Shown here one piece after another: positions 1-12,262 of a stretch of DNA of 64,000 nt (within the stretch, counting starts at the first letter, position 1; every line of letters starts with the position of its first letter). This stretch comes from Pilatotrama ljubarskyi (lineage: Eukaryota; Basidiomycota; Agaricomycetes; Polyporales; Polyporaceae). The notes below the pieces were generated by a model. The model had not been told where the DNA came from and did no database searches. It was given only the letters and a program-made list of their open reading frames with translations. The DNA lies in NCBI GenBank assembly GCA_022385805.1, contig MU277706.1, positions 151,591-215,590 on the forward strand, written 5' to 3'. Made by a program: the position numbers and the translations under genes.

Positions 1-202
1 GTGCGCTCTCCGGGGTCCCTGCTACACGCGGTGTCATCGGTCCGTCTGTGTGCCTCTGTCGAGCGCTTCTCGTTCTTGCACTCGTCCACACTCCAGCCGG
101 CGGGTCTCGAGAGCAGCAGCGGTCGTCCACTCAGTACCAGTGAGCACAATCAATCTCACTCAAGTACACAGATCTAATGTTTAGGAAGAACAGACAGATA
201 AA

Positions 203-589
203 ATGCCGCGGATACCGCCCTCGCTCGCCCGCCTCCTCTCCCGTCCGCCCACCCTCCCGGCCGCAACAGCCATCCCGCGGGCAGCGACCTCCTCCGCGTT
301 CTTCACCTCCTCCTTGACGCCCCTGCGACCGCTCCTGCCCTCCTCCATCTCCTCCTCTTCTCTTCTACCGCTCGGCTCGCTGGTGTCGCGGTTCAACCTC
401 GGCCTCAACCTCCCCTCGATCTTCACGCCCGTGTTGCAGGTGCGGCACAACACCAAGGGCCAGGAGTACCAGCCCTCGCAGCGGAAACGGAAGCGCAAGC
501 ACGGCTTCCTCTCGCGCAAGCGCAGCGTGGACGGGCGCAAGACGTTGGCCCGGAGGCGTGCCAAGGGCAGGCTGTTCCTCTCGCACTAA
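203..589 (+). CDS. MRPL34: Mitochondrial large-subunit ribosomal protein bL34m
   Basis: Single-exon ORF of 128 residues. The last ~45 residues carry the bL34 signature: a K/R-rich segment with [13 protein letters not shown] followed by [13 protein letters not shown], as in bacterial L34, which binds 23S rRNA. The N-terminal ~75 residues are Ser/Pro/Arg-rich, lack acidic residues and fit a mitochondrial targeting region. The protein should therefore act in the mitoribosome large subunit. The ATG chosen is the first in frame and gives a length normal for fungal bL34m. Family assignment is strong; the targeting claim is inferred from composition. Confidence 0.9.
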   Translation: MPRIPPSLARLLSRPPTLPAATAIPRAATSSAFFTSSLTPLRPLLPSSISSSSLLPLGSLVSRFNLGLNLPSIFTPVLQVRHNTKGQEYQPSQRKRKRKHGFLSRKRSVDGRKTLARRRAKGRLFLSH

Positions 590-982
590 CCGCGAGCTTT
601 GGGTGAGTTTCCTGGCTGTTCTCCCTTTCTCGTCGTCTGAAGACAGCCTTGTTGTAGAAGGGATGACTGCCGGTGCTATCGTTTAGCACTGTAGAGCCTG
701 CCTCATGCGACTTCCTATGTTACCGCACTAGACAGGACCTATGCATGTGCGAAGTCAATTCACCATCATCTTCACTCACTACGTCAGGAGACGCTTCGCC
801 CTGTAATCAATCTCTATTCCTACAAGGGAAGCTGCCATGCAAGATGCATAACGCAAAGCAATACGACAGCGAAAACATAACTGGTAAGGTAAGCCTCAGG
901 GTCAAGGTCTGGTAAGGGTAGCGCGTTCGCGAGCAACAGAACACCTCCACGTCTCCTCCCATCTTACCATCTCTCCTAGTCC
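590..982. other. Intergenic, convergent 3' ends
   Basis: The space between the ends of the bL34m gene and the oppositely oriented CLASP-like gene. It is AT-richer than its neighbours. I see no convincing gene or RNA in it; short ORFs have no recognisable content. Confidence 0.5.
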
Positions 983-3760
983 TCATGCCTGCACCGCCTG
1001 CCTCGTCCGACGCACAAAAAGCGGCTCGACGGCCCTCCCAGGACCGCCGCCCAACCCAACCTGGTCCTCAAACACCCTCGCGTCCGGATCCGCCTCCCCA
1101 CCATCCTCTCTGCTATCAATAACAACCATGCTCTCATCCTCGACGTCCTCCTCGCGCATGGGCGACAGCGGCACCCCGCGCATCGCGAAGAATCCGCGCT
1201 CGATCGACGCGACGAGCGCCGAGATGGGCGTCTGCTCGACCGCGGCGGCGCGGTGTGGGACGCGCTGGTGTTCGGGCGTGCGTGCTTCTTGCGGCGGAAT
1301 GGGAATTGGGAGCGGGAGCGGGGGCGGGAGGGATTCAGCGGGGGGAGTGGGGTCGGAGTCGAGGAGGTGAGCGGGAGCGAGGTCCTCTTCTGTCGAACTT
1401 GTGTGAGGGTCGATGGTGTGTTCGTTCACCGCGGGCGAAGCAGCAGGAGCTTTAGAGGGAGACGTAGAGCCCGAAGGGGGAAGGGGGATATTCTCAGGTG
1501 CTGGCGACGGACCCTTGGACACAGCAGGTGCCTCTTCTGGCTTAGCAGCAGGGATGGACTCCACAGCAGCAGAATGCTGTTCTGCAGCCTCGTCCGACGG
1601 CCCGGCCTGTCCAGCGACGGGCTCGGTAACAGCAGCAGACGAAGTCGGCACTTCAGCCTTCGAGGACTCCGGGAGCGGCACCTCAGCCGGAGACACGCTT
1701 TGCGCTCTCGACGGCGGCTCCTGCGTCCCCGCCCTCGACCTCGTACCCGCACTCGCCTTCGACCGCGCGCTATCCCTTGCTACCGGCTTGCTAGCAACAG
1801 CCGCGCTCGATACAGTACGAGTCCGCTCTCGGACCGTAACAGTAGAAGCAGCACCTGCAGCACCCGGACGAGATGGAACGACCGGCTTGGACGACGGCAG
1901 CGTCCTCGAGCTCGGCTTGCGCGCCAAGCCCTGCGTCCTCTCCTTCTCTTGCACCTGTGTCTTCTCCTTCTCCCGCTCAGCAGCACGCGCCCTCGCGCTC
2001 GCCGTCGACCCCTGCACCCCGCCGCCCGACGCCGTCCTCGCATGTCTCGCCGCTAGCGTAACAGCCGCGCTAGCTGCACCACCGGGTCGACCGGACGCCC
2101 CCTGGGACGACGCGAGCTTCTTTGCTTTAAGGGCGTCCTCGCGTTCCTTCGCAGCCGCATTCGCGGCGTGCAGCGGTATCGCGGGCGTCGACCGGCTCGT
2201 CGAGATGACCCGCGGGCGGATCGGTCCAGAATGCGCTGGCTTCTCTTTCTCCTCGGGATGGGCGGATTCGGCGGTCGTAGGGTCCGGAAGCCGAAGGACA
2301 CGCCGAGCGCCACCAACGACGCGTTCCTTCCTCTCCGCGCCCTCTCCTCCGGGCTGCGGTTTTACCGGCATCATGGCAGGCCTGATCGGGCCCGAACGTA
2401 CAGTGGTCGTCGCAGACGTGCTAGGGGCGAAGGGATCCGCGAGCGCGACGCGCTGCGGGCCCGAAGGGGCTGCCCGTTCCCGGTCCGGATGGTGGTGAGG
2501 GGGGAAGTACAGGTCAGTGGCAGACAGCGGCCGCTGTGGGCCAGAGTCGACGGCCGTAGCAGCGGGCCGCGTGGGGATGTAGTCCGGCGGGGGCATGTCG
2601 AGTTTGGCGAGTCCCACTCGCTTTGGCTCTTCACGCGCACGGCGGGGAGGATCGCGTACAGCCTGGGGCGGCTGCGAGGGCGCGTCAACTTCAGGGGTGG
2701 GGGTGCGCGTGGGTGGCCGTTTGGCCGTTGTGGAAGATGTAGAGATGGTGCGGGTATGTCTGGATGGTCGGACGGGGGCGGTCGTAGCCGTTGCTGATGT
2801 GGTGGACGGAGGATGTGGGCGGGACGAGGCGCCATGAGAAGGGGCGAGGTTCTCGCTTGGGGCGGAGCGGGCGGAATGTGATGACGTGGGGCGACTAGGG
2901 GGTTGGGAGCGGACGTGGGCGGTGGCCTTGATGTCGAGGTACTTCCGGATGGTAGGCGTCAAAGGGTCTGTGAAACTACATACCAGTCAGACTACGACTC
3001 AAACAGTCGACAACCGGAATAGCAGCACGCACCTCTGGACCCTGCCCGGCAGGAGTATCTTGTACGCGTCGAAGATCTTCCTCGCCACCTTCCTCACATC
3101 CGCGTTCGCATCCACAGCGGACACCCTGATGATCGCCTCGATCTCCTTCGCCCGTGACTCCTTCTCGAGGTCAGGCGGGTTGAAGCTATTGAGGCACAGC
3201 ACGACGGCCTCCGCCGAAGCCAGCCGGAGCGACACGGACTTGTCCTTGACGGACTCGACTAAGTAATGCAGAATGGACGGGCTCTGCGTATGTTCGATGA
3301 TGGCGTGGATGCACTCCTTCGCGCGTGTGACGAACACCTTGTTCGCGCGCGTGCACAACGTCAGGAGAACGGGGAGGTAGTGGGGGACCAGCGGCTCGAA
3401 CGCCCTTCCGAGCGCGTTCACCGCTGTCGACATGAAGTCCGTGGCCGTGCCCGAGAGGCGAGTCCGCTCGGAGTTGAGGGCGCTGTTGATGGGGCGGGAG
3501 GAGGTACGGATGGCGGAGACGAGGTCGGCGGGGTAGGTGGAACCGTTTCCATTGCAGAGGGCGGCGAAGCGGGAGAGGGCACGTGCGATGGCCTCCCAGG
3601 TGTCCTCGGTCTCTGTGCACGAGAGCGCATCCTGGACAGAGGCAAGCTCATGCAGGAGGTGGGAGAGCGAGGCACACTGCCGCCATTTGAGAGGAATCGC
3701 GATGCAGTGGGCGAGACAAAGACTGACCTCAATGGATGTCACGGGAGCTTTCGCAGGCAT
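983..3760 (-). CDS. CLASP N-terminal (TOG-like) domain protein
   Basis: Two exons: 3760-3033 and 2975-983, with a 57 nt GT-AG intron. Only the acceptor at 2976 keeps frame, giving the junction VQ-SFTDPLTPTIRKY. Residues ~1-250 are helical and HEAT-like. They include LGRAFEPLVPHYLPVLL, ANKVFVTRAKECI and a DANADVRKVARKIF helix near the end, the layout of the CLASP_N/TOG domain that binds tubulin in Cls1/Stu1 proteins. The remaining ~650 residues are low-complexity, rich in Ser, Pro, Ala and Arg, consistent with a basic microtubule-lattice-binding tail. The likely role is microtubule regulation. Only one TOG unit is evident, fewer than in full CLASPs, so it may be a shorter CLASP-related protein. 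It is divergent from the hydroxyproline dehydratase gene. Confidence 0.7.
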
Positions 3761-4231
3761 ATACTGTCAGTGATGGGTGTTCAGGCTCAGGACGAGAGGT
3801 GCGGTGAGCGTAGAAAGCAAGGAGGAGGAGTGCGAGGACAATTGAGTTCGTGGCTACTGAGCGACTCGGCACGCTCTCTGGTTCATTCTGTTGCACCACG
3901 TGACCGCGGCGTCGCGGGCGCTTGCCTCGGGCGTCTCTTCCCCGCGTTCCTACTCTTCACGCCGGTGAGCGCGCTGGGGTCAACCTTTGGTCAACCTCCG
4001 GGGTCCATTAATTCCAGGCTTGACACTTCTTTGCGATTTCTGCGCCTGACAACTCTCCGATCTTGCTTCAGGGTATGTACAAAGCATAGGACACCCTCGG
4101 ACGGATGTACTGTACGTAGCACATGACAAGATCGCACGATGAGCTAGCTACAAATACCCTCAAGAAGCCCGATAGTCTGAGCTCACGACATTGCATAGTC
4201 ATCGCACGGCCCAGCTGTTCTATAAGACCTG
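3761..4231. promoter_or_regulatory. Divergent promoter region with a CACGTG E-box
   Basis: 471 bp between the start codons of two diverging genes. A perfect palindromic CACGTG lies at 3897-3902, roughly midway. This is the core site for bHLH regulators of the Cbf1/Pho4 type. Regulation through it is inference only. No gene is seen here. Confidence 0.4.
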
Positions 4232-5561
4232 ATGGACGTCTTTGCAAGGATCTCTGTCGGCGAATACTCTCTTGAAGGAACTACCGTCATCAAGACCATC
4301 GAGATGCACACCGGTGGGGAGGTGCGCTCCAGCCTCCTCTACCTACAATGCCGCCGATGACGCGTACCCCAGCCTACCAGGATCGTGATAGAAGGATTCC
4401 CTACTCTCCAAGGAGAGACGCTGTTGGAGAAGAGAGCGCATGCTCGTGACGAGCTCGATGAGATCCGTCAGACGTACGTCCATCGATGTGAATTTGCGCG
4501 AGCGCAGTCGATTTAAACGCGTCTTCAGGTTGATGCGAGAACCAAGAGGCCACAAGGAAATGTATGGCGCCATCATAGTACCCGAGACAGAGAAAACCAA
4601 GAGCGGGGAGGCAGACATTGGTGTGCTGTTCTGCCACAATGGTGAGACGATGCCCGGATATGCCGCCAGATACCCCGCTAACATCTCCTCGACAGAGGGA
4701 TACTCGACCATGTGCGGCCACGCCACGATTGCGCTCGGTCGGTTCCTCGTGGACACAGAAGACGAAAAGGTCTTTCCAGGGCGGATGAACGTCCTGTTCG
4801 ACGATGAGAAAGGGGAGTGCCGACTTCGCCTGCACGCGCCGTGCGGAGTGGTCGACGTGACGGTTCCGAGCTTCCGCAAGGGAGGCAAAGTACGCTCAGA
4901 CCCGGAACGCGCTGTGCGGTTCTTGAGCGTGAAGAGCTTCGCCGCAGCGATGGACCTTGTTATAGAAGTGCCCGAGGAACTACGATGGTCAGAGTTGCGT
5001 GCGGCCAACAAGAGCACGGTCCAGGTGGATGTCGCATATGGCGGCGCATTCTACGTGATCGTGCAGGAAAAGGAGCTCGGGTTCGAACGGGTCAGAGAGG
5101 GAGGTGCGGACCTGAAGCGGTTAGACGCGGCGACTGCGACGCTGAAGCAACTGGTGGGCGCACGGAAGGAGGTGTTCCGAGGCCATGGGCTGGAGAGGGA
5201 CCTGGAGTACCTGTACGGCGTGATCGTCGTGGACGAGGGCGAGACGCGGGCTGGGCTGGGAGGACTGGACGAGGGCAGATTGGGCGTGTGCTTCTTCGCG
5301 GACCAGCAGATCGACCGGTCGCCCACGGGGTCGGGCGTCTGCGCGCGCATCGCTCTCGCGCGCGCGAAGGGCCTCCTGCGCGACGGCGAGCGCGTCCGCT
5401 TCGACTCGCTGCTGTCGGCGCGTTCGGGCGGGGCGGCGGGGGCGTTCGTCGGGAGTGCGGGGCCGGGGGGCCGGTGTGTGGTCGCGGGGCGGGGGTTCTA
5501 CGCTGGGGCGTGTGCGTTCACGGTGGAGGACGCGTTTTCACGCGGCGGTTTCCTTCTCTGA
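4232..5561 (+). CDS. Trans-3-hydroxy-L-proline dehydratase (proline racemase family)
   Basis: Three exons: 4232-4321, 4373-4473 and 4529-5561, giving 407 residues. The N-terminus has EMHTGGE...PTRIV, the classic proline-racemase-fold opening, and residue ~126 is the first active-site cysteine in STMCGHAT. The second active-site position lies in DRSPTGSGV near residue 330. There Thr replaces the Cys of true racemases; this Cys/Thr pair marks the dehydratase branch (human L3HYPDH), which converts trans-3-hydroxy-L-proline to pyrroline-2-carboxylate and water. Conserved EPRGHKEMYGA is also present. The role is probably cytosolic breakdown of 3-hydroxyproline. The start ATG is the only one that keeps the HTGGE motif near the N-terminus. 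Confidence 0.88.
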
Positions 5562-5712
5562 CGTAGGCTGCCCGATGATGTCATACCTCCCGCATACATA
5601 AACCCCGCCGTCGAGCAGTCGCGCCCCAGTCAACGTTGCCATCGCCAGCTCCTTCATCGTCTGCCCCTCCGTCTCTCTCCGTCTCGCACAGCAAACCCCC
5701 CGTCTCTTCATC

Positions 5713-6704
5713 ATGTCGTACGCTTCCGTTGCTGCTCAGAACGCTCCGCCCCCGTCTCAACAGGTATTTCCACCAACAGACTCCCTCCTCCCTGGCAAGG
5801 GCCTAACCTCATACATCAGCCCCACCCCGATCCCGCGCTCCTCACCACCGAGCCTCCTAGTGCGGACAACATCGCGGATGATGCTGCCAAGCTCAATGTC
5901 GTCGCTCCCGACTTCAAGAAGCACCCCGCCACCTCTACCTCCGTCCAAGATGTCCCTGCTGACACCGCCGGCCCCGGCGCGTCTGCACCTTCGGGTACCG
6001 GCGAGAGCAGGCCTCGTCGGTACCTGCACGAGGCCGAGCAAGAGGGCTTCTACCTCTGGAACGTCGCCAAGCACTACCTTCTCCAGCCCTCAGTCGCTGG
6101 TGGTCTCATCGGCCTTTGTGCGTGTTTTGCCTTTCATGTGTCGCGTGACTTGCTTATAATGCACCGCATACAGTGAACCTCGGCTTGATTGGTGGTACCG
6201 CATATACCTACTACACCAAGCCCCATCTCCGTCGCGACACGCGTGCGATCGCATCCACTGTCGCTGCTGCTCTGACGCTCCTCAGCGCGGAAGGCTACGC
6301 TGCTGAGAAGTACCGCGAGACTCCCGCCGGTCAACGCGAGGCTCAGAAGGCCAAGAAAGAGGGTGCGGCTCTCTACAGGCTCGCCCGTGAGCACATCCTC
6401 CGGCCTGGCGTTCTTGGTGGTCTCCTCGGTGTCTGTGAGTATCAAGCTTGGTCATGCATGTCGCACATGCTGACTGGACCTGTAGTGAACGCGGGCATTC
6501 TCGGTGCTGTTGGTTACTTCTCCTACCTCAACTGGGACCGCCCGCACTGGGATAGGCGCACTGTTTCAGCCGTCACGGTCGGCCTGCTCACGCTCTGGAC
6601 GGGAGAGGGGTAAGCAGTCATTGGACGATCAAATTGTGACGAACCGACCTGACATCTCCCCGCACAGCTATCTTGCTGAGCGCTACCGCAGCACTCACCA
6701 CTAA
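5713..6704 (+). CDS. OM14-like mitochondrial outer-membrane protein
   Basis: Five exons: 5713-5763, 5820-6117, 6174-6434, 6486-6609 and 6668-6704. The N-terminal ~90 residues are polar and disordered. The C-terminal half is two tandem repeats of about 75 residues. Each has a GG(L)xGLLN glycine-rich membrane segment, a short polar loop (RRDTR / DRRTV), a second hydrophobic segment, and an EGY(A/L)AE(K/R)YR ending. This matches my recollection of basidiomycete proteins assigned to the OM14 C-terminal family; yeast Om14 is an outer-membrane receptor for the nascent-chain complex. Family naming is from memory and moderate. Topology and the internal duplication are seen directly. Introns 2 and 3 sit at equivalent places in the two repeats, both phase 1. 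Confidence 0.62.
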
Positions 6705-7157
6705 ATTGTGACTCCCACTGAGTCGCGGAAGATGAAAGCGGGACCGGACTAGCAGACTCCCGCAGGACAACGGACGTCTAGTGTACCATCCATGTATCAT
6801 ACTGCATAGCTTATTCTTCTTTACATGGCGAACTCCGCTCTTTGCAAAGATTATGGTCCCCCTTGTTGTGTCTGCTTGTGACTGAGGATCTCGTGGAATG
6901 GATGGAAAGCCAAGTTCAGTCTGAGCACGCTGCAGCACCAAGCGGTTGCCGAGCGGTATGAGTGAAGCGCCCTACACAGCGTCCTCCATTATCCATATAG
7001 GTCAATTACGTAAGCGAGACTCACGCTTGCTCGAAACCTAATTTTTTGTGTGCTCACTGCGCTGCTGAGCTGCTGCACATCGTCGACCTTGACACACTCG
7101 CCGCCGGCCATCCTACGCTTTTTCCTGGTGGACTGTACCGAAAACTAGACCTACACG
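6705..7157. other. Intergenic, 3' UTR plus promoter of eIF3c
   Basis: 453 bp between two genes on the same strand. No gene or RNA is recognised. An AT-rich patch around 6770-6850 is probably the 3' UTR of the OM14-like gene. Confidence 0.4.
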
Positions 7158-10122
7158 ATGTCAAGATTCTTCCGTCAAGCCGGCGATTCCGATTCTGAGA
7201 GCTCGTCCTCTGAGGAGGAGGAGCTCATGTCCAGCGAGGACGAGGGCACGAAGCCCGCCGCGCCCGCGGCGAAGCCTGTGATGTCCCGCTTCCTGAAGAC
7301 GGCGGGCGACACGAGCTCCTCGGAGGAGTCAGAGTCCGAGGACGAGGAGACCGAGATGAGCGACGAGGAGGGGCAGGCGGGGGCGAAGCCGCGCGTGGGG
7401 CGGTTCCTGCACGGCGCGGCGTCGGACGAGGAGTCGGACGAGGACGTGAAGCGGGTGGTGAAGAGCGCGAGGGACAAGCGGCTCGACGAGATGGAGGCGA
7501 CGGGGAAGGTGATGGACAATGCGCTCAAGATCAACGACTGGGTCGCGATCTCGAACGGTGCGCCTCCCACTCATTTTGCCTATCTATCGCGCACTCGCCC
7601 TCCTGTGCTGGGGAGCACGGGTGTTCTTACGCTCTTGGCTTCTTGTGATGTGCAGAGTTCGACAAGCTGGTGCGGATGGTGCAGAGGCAGCAGAACGTGT
7701 CCGAGCCCGTCCCGCCGTTCTTCATCCGCACGCTCGCGAATCTCGAGAACTCGCTCGCGGCGGCGGTCGCGAAGGACAAGGAGTCCAAGAAAAAGATGAA
7801 CGCGAGCAACGCCCGCGCGCTCACCGCCATGAAGCAGAAGGTCAAGAAGATCAGCAAGGAGTACGAGCGGGAGCTTAAGCGCTTTCAGGAGGTACGTTGC
7901 TCGTGCAGCCAAACTGCAGCCCTGGTGCCTTGCAGGAGTGCTGACGGCTGCGGTAGGACCCCGAGGCGTTCGAGCGGGAGTACCAGACTCAGGTCGCGCC
8001 GGAGGTCGCACCTACACCCGCAAGGGTCAAGAAGGCGAAGAAAGCGGATGAGGAGGAGGAGGACGAAGAGTTCACAACCGTGGGCAAGGGCGGCAAGGGC
8101 ATTCAATACACGCCGGAGAACATCTTTAAGAACCTCCAGGTCGTACAGGAGAACCGTGGAAAGAAGGTCAGAATTTTCGCCTCATACTAGTGCATACAAA
8201 GGGATGCTGATCCCATAAAACGCCAGAACACGGATCGCATGGAGCAAATCCGCATCCTCGAGAAGCTCCTTGAGGTCGCCGTGACGCCCTACCAGCGCAT
8301 CCGCGTCCTGCTGGCACTGATTGCTGCTCGGTTCGACTACAACTCGTCAGTGGCGACGCACATGCCCATCGACCTCTGGATTGCCGCGCAGAAGGAGGTC
8401 GACCAGCTCATCGCTATCGCCGTCCAGGAGCCCGGCTACTCCATTCAGGAGATCACGGAGGACTACGACGAGCTCGAGGAGCGCTCGCCTGCCACGGAGA
8501 AGGACGGAATCGTCCGCGTCCGTGGGAGCGTGATCAGCTTCGTCGACCGCCTGGACGACGAGTTCACGAAGAGCCTGCAGAACATCGACCCGCACGGGAC
8601 GGAGTATGTCGACCGGCTCAAGGATGAGAAGGTCCTGTACTGCACGATCTGCCGGGCGCAGGCGCTGTACGAGAAGACCAAGCAGGAGGATCCTCTTGGA
8701 CGCGTCATCATGCGCCGCCTGGAGCACATCTACTCGAAGGTAAACAAAGACATTCCGTTTACTGCAATCGGTGTTCACAACGCATTTTTTAGCCCGATCC
8801 GGTCGTATACGCTCTCGAGTCCACCGTTGGCGCATCAGACATCAAGCCATCCGCGATTCTCACCCCCGAGAGCCAAACATCATCGCTCATCCACTCCCTC
8901 TGCGTCTACCTCTACAAAGCCGGCAACTCTCTCCTCCGTACCCGCGCCATGCTCTGCCACATCTACCACTACGCCCTCCACAACGACTTCCACACGGCAC
9001 GTGACATGTTGCTCATGTCGCACTTGCAGGAGTCTATCCACAACGCCGACGTCGCCACCCAAATCCTATACAACCGGACGGTCGTCCAGCTCGGTCTGAG
9101 TGCGTTCCGCTGCGGTCTCATCAAAGAGGCACAAGCGACACTCCAGGATATCTTCGCGACGCAGCGCGTGAAAGAGCTCCTTGCACAGGGCGTCCACCAG
9201 CAGAGATACCAGGTACTCTCCCCTGAGCAGGAGAAGGCGGAGCGCCAGCGGCAATTGCCCTTCCACATGCACATCAACACGGAGCTGCTCGAGGCTGCCT
9301 TCCTCGTCTCCAGCATGCTCGTCGAAATCCCCCTGCTCGCCAGCATCGACTCGGAGGAGCAGCGACGCAAGGTCATCTCAAAGCCGTTCCGCCGGCTGCT
9401 CGACTTCGCGGACCGCCAGATATTCACGGGCCCGCCCGAGAGCACGCGCGACCACATCATGCAGGCGAGCAAGGCGCTCCAGAACGGCGAGTGGGAGAAG
9501 TGCCGGGACCTCATCCAGAGCATCAAGATCTGGAGCCTCATGCCCGAGTGTGCGTCCGTGAAGGAGATGCTCGCGAAGCGGATACAGGAGGAGGGCCTCC
9601 GGACGTACCTCTTCACGTACGCACCGCACTACAGCACGCTTTCGCTCTCGCTGCTCGCCCGCACGTTCTCGCTGCCCCTCCGGGCGGTGACGTCGCTCGT
9701 GTCGAAGATGATCTGGAACGAGGAGCTCGCCGCGTCACTCGACCAATCCGCTGGCGTCGTCGTGTTCAACCGCGTCGAGTTCACGCGCACGCAGCAGCTC
9801 GCGCAGACCCTTGCGGACAAGGTCAACGCGCTCGTCGAGCAGAACGAGAAGGCGCTCGACCAGAAGCTGGGCGTCAGCTCGGGCTGGAACGAGCGTCAAG
9901 ACGGCGGCAAGGGCGACAAGCGAGGCGAGCAGACGCAGGAGCGGAATCGCCGTGGCGACCGCAACAGGGGTGGTGTACGTGGTGAGTAACAGTTCTGTTC
10001 GCTAGTTTTCCAGGGTAGAATCTGACAGAATGCCTTCAGGTGGTGCGCGGGGTGGTCGTGGTGCACGATTCGCACAGGGTCTTGGGTCTCAAATGGCAGG
10101 AAACACGCAAAGAAACCGGTAG
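7158..10122 (+). CDS. NIP1: Eukaryotic translation initiation factor 3 subunit C
   Basis: Six exons: 7158-7557, 7656-7891, 7957-8166, 8227-8739, 8793-9981 and 10040-10122, giving 876 residues. The protein starts [20 protein letters not shown], the acidic serine-rich N-terminus typical of eIF3c that contacts eIF1 and eIF5. It continues with the conserved DWVAISNEFDKL segment and the helical core, and ends with the PCI region near [16 protein letters not shown]. The C-terminus is an RGG-type tail ([11 protein letters not shown]). It acts as a core scaffold of eIF3 in 43S preinitiation complex assembly. Length is close to that of yeast Nip1. All splice phases agree. The gene is convergent with eIF2B-gamma, with only 194 bp between stop codons. 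Confidence 0.95.
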
Positions 10123-10316
10123 AAGCTCGCGCTATGCGTCCTTGTGGTCTATTATCATACCGACCGGCCAGGGTCGCGCTATGAATACATGTTCTACTCT
10201 CACTACTGCTCTGCGCTCGCATGTCGCCACCCGATTGTACTGTACTGTTGTGTCACCAGTATACATGCAGTCATATGAACACTTCTTTTTCTTGCACTCA
10301 TCTACCCCGCGGCTGT

Positions 10317-12262
10317 CTACTCGTCCGACTCGTTGGAATCGTCTGATGCCTCTTCGCTCTCTTCCTCGGAATCCTGGTCTTCGGAAGTGTCTTGCGCTGT
10401 CCAGTCAGACGTTTCGAGCTTCTCGTTACGTGCGGTCTCTGCAGGAAAGCGTGAGCACGGGCCAATCGGGCAGTGGGATGATTGACTTACCGCCCTCGCC
10501 AACCTCATACCCAGGCTGGGTGACACAGCGAGAGAGCTCAGCCTTCGCTCCAAGCTTGGTGTAGGCGCCCAAGATGCAACCGTCCAGCTTGGCCCTGCCA
10601 CCACACGGCTGTCAGCGTACAGCTCCGACCATTGTGCAGGATACTCTGACCCTTCGGCGACGACACAATGGTCGAGCAGCACGCAGCCAACGACCTTGGC
10701 CATCTTGCTAATAATGCAATGCTTGCCGATGACGGACCGTTTGATAGTCGCGCGCTCTTCGACGCGGGTCGAGCGGCCAATCATGGAGTCGGAGGAGATT
10801 TGGGCCTTGTGGTCGATAAGCGCGCGGTTTTCGGTGTCGGAGGGGAGCGTGTAGCTGGTCTGACTGAGGAACTGTAAGAATCCAGAACTCCTCAGTAAGG
10901 AACGTAATGGGATGACATAAACGGGCGGGCGCACAAAGCGATTGAGCTCCAGATAGGTATGGAGGTTGTTCGCTCGGGACGCGAAGCCTTGCGCTGAACG
11001 GTGCACGACGAGGCCGACCCGCAAGCTTGGCTCGACGACCTCCTCGTCATCCTGTTGTACTGGGGAGGGAACTACCGATCGGAGATGGTCATCATCGCCA
11101 TCCGAACCGGCTGCAGATGGCCGTAAGTGCTGCTTGCGCGCTGGAAGATGTAGGGTCGAGTGTTTCAGAGCGAGTGCTTGCGAGAGGTTGTTGGTAACAG
11201 GGCTGAGAACTGTAGGGCGTGATTGAGAGACGGGACGCAGCTTCGAAAGCGGAGACACTCACTGTTTCCGTACTTCTCTCGCCGTGTCCGCTGATATTGT
11301 GGCTTGCATAACCACGGAATGAACTCCTCCTTCATTGAATCAAAGTGATTCTTCTCCTGGAGTGCATCCAGCACGCTTCTCCGGCATACATAGACATGTG
11401 AGTCTCGGAAACTCGCGGACAGCTTCGTGCGAGGATACCTGCCAGCCAGACAAGATCAGAAATCCGGGAGCCAGCAAATGCGACGTTGCTTAGGCTTACT
11501 GTGAGAGAAGGCTCATTCGCAAGTGGAAGTCCTCGCTGTCGTTGTCGACATCGTCTGGCGTATCGACATGCAGAAGCGTACCGGTCCGCTCATCGAAGAC
11601 GATGGGAACATTGGAAGGAGGTACACCCCAGTCCTCTGTCACGCTCCCCTTGTCCGGTTTACCTGCTTCATAGAAGCATGTCGTTGCTATAGCTCCGTCG
11701 TATGTCGACTCGGTTCGGAACTTATTCAAGAGTTGAGTAAGGGAGAGGGAGGGCGGTGGGACGAAGTCGCACGGGAGAACGATGAAGTCAGACTTGATCC
11801 GAGACGCGAAATGTCGGAGCAGAGTACAGGTTCCCGGAGCCATGTCTTGGGACTCTTCAAATGTTTGGAGATCGATCCGGAGGGCAGGGAGGGACGCGGA
11901 GACATCCGACTGGATGTAATTGGACATGGCGGAGCGATGTGAGCTTGGACATATGAGCAGGACATCTATCATTCGGTGAGAAGCGTACTGGTATTGTTGA
12001 CGGGTCTCATACCATTGATCCCGGACTGTTCTAGCCATGCAAGCGGATACTCCAGCATGGGCTTGTTCGCAATGGGCAGCAGCGCTTTGAGGCATGGCTC
12101 ATCCCCGTGGTTGTTTGTCAAGGGCAGCAATCTGTGCTTCGATCAATCGCGAGAACCAAACAACTCTTATGCATGCTCTTACTCATTTCCAAAGCCTGCC
12201 AGGACTACGGCGAGGAACTCGCGCGTTACGATTTTGCTGGTGGATGACTCGTCGAAGTCCAT
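10317..12262 (-). CDS. GCD1: Translation initiation factor eIF2B gamma subunit
   Basis: Seven exons on the minus strand: 12262-12183, 12131-12013, 11965-11500, 11438-11263, 11209-10651, 10594-10491 and 10438-10317, giving 541 residues. The N-terminus reads REFLAVVLAGFGNELLPLT...EPCLKALLPIANKPMLEY, a nucleotidyltransferase-like fold with the LAG and NKPML motifs. The C-terminal third is a left-handed beta-helix of hexapeptide repeats (STRVEERATIKRSVIGKHCIISKMAKVVGC). It ends in an acidic serine-rich tail (SEDQDSEEESEEASDDSNE). eIF2B-gamma works with epsilon in guanine-nucleotide exchange on eIF2. The size fits yeast Gcd1 (578). All phases close without a frameshift. Confidence 0.92.

Noticed and set aside
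1128..2498. Long overlapping ORFs opposite the CLASP-like gene
   Set aside because: They are shadows of the GC-rich, Ser/Pro-rich coding strand and have repetitive composition without motifs.
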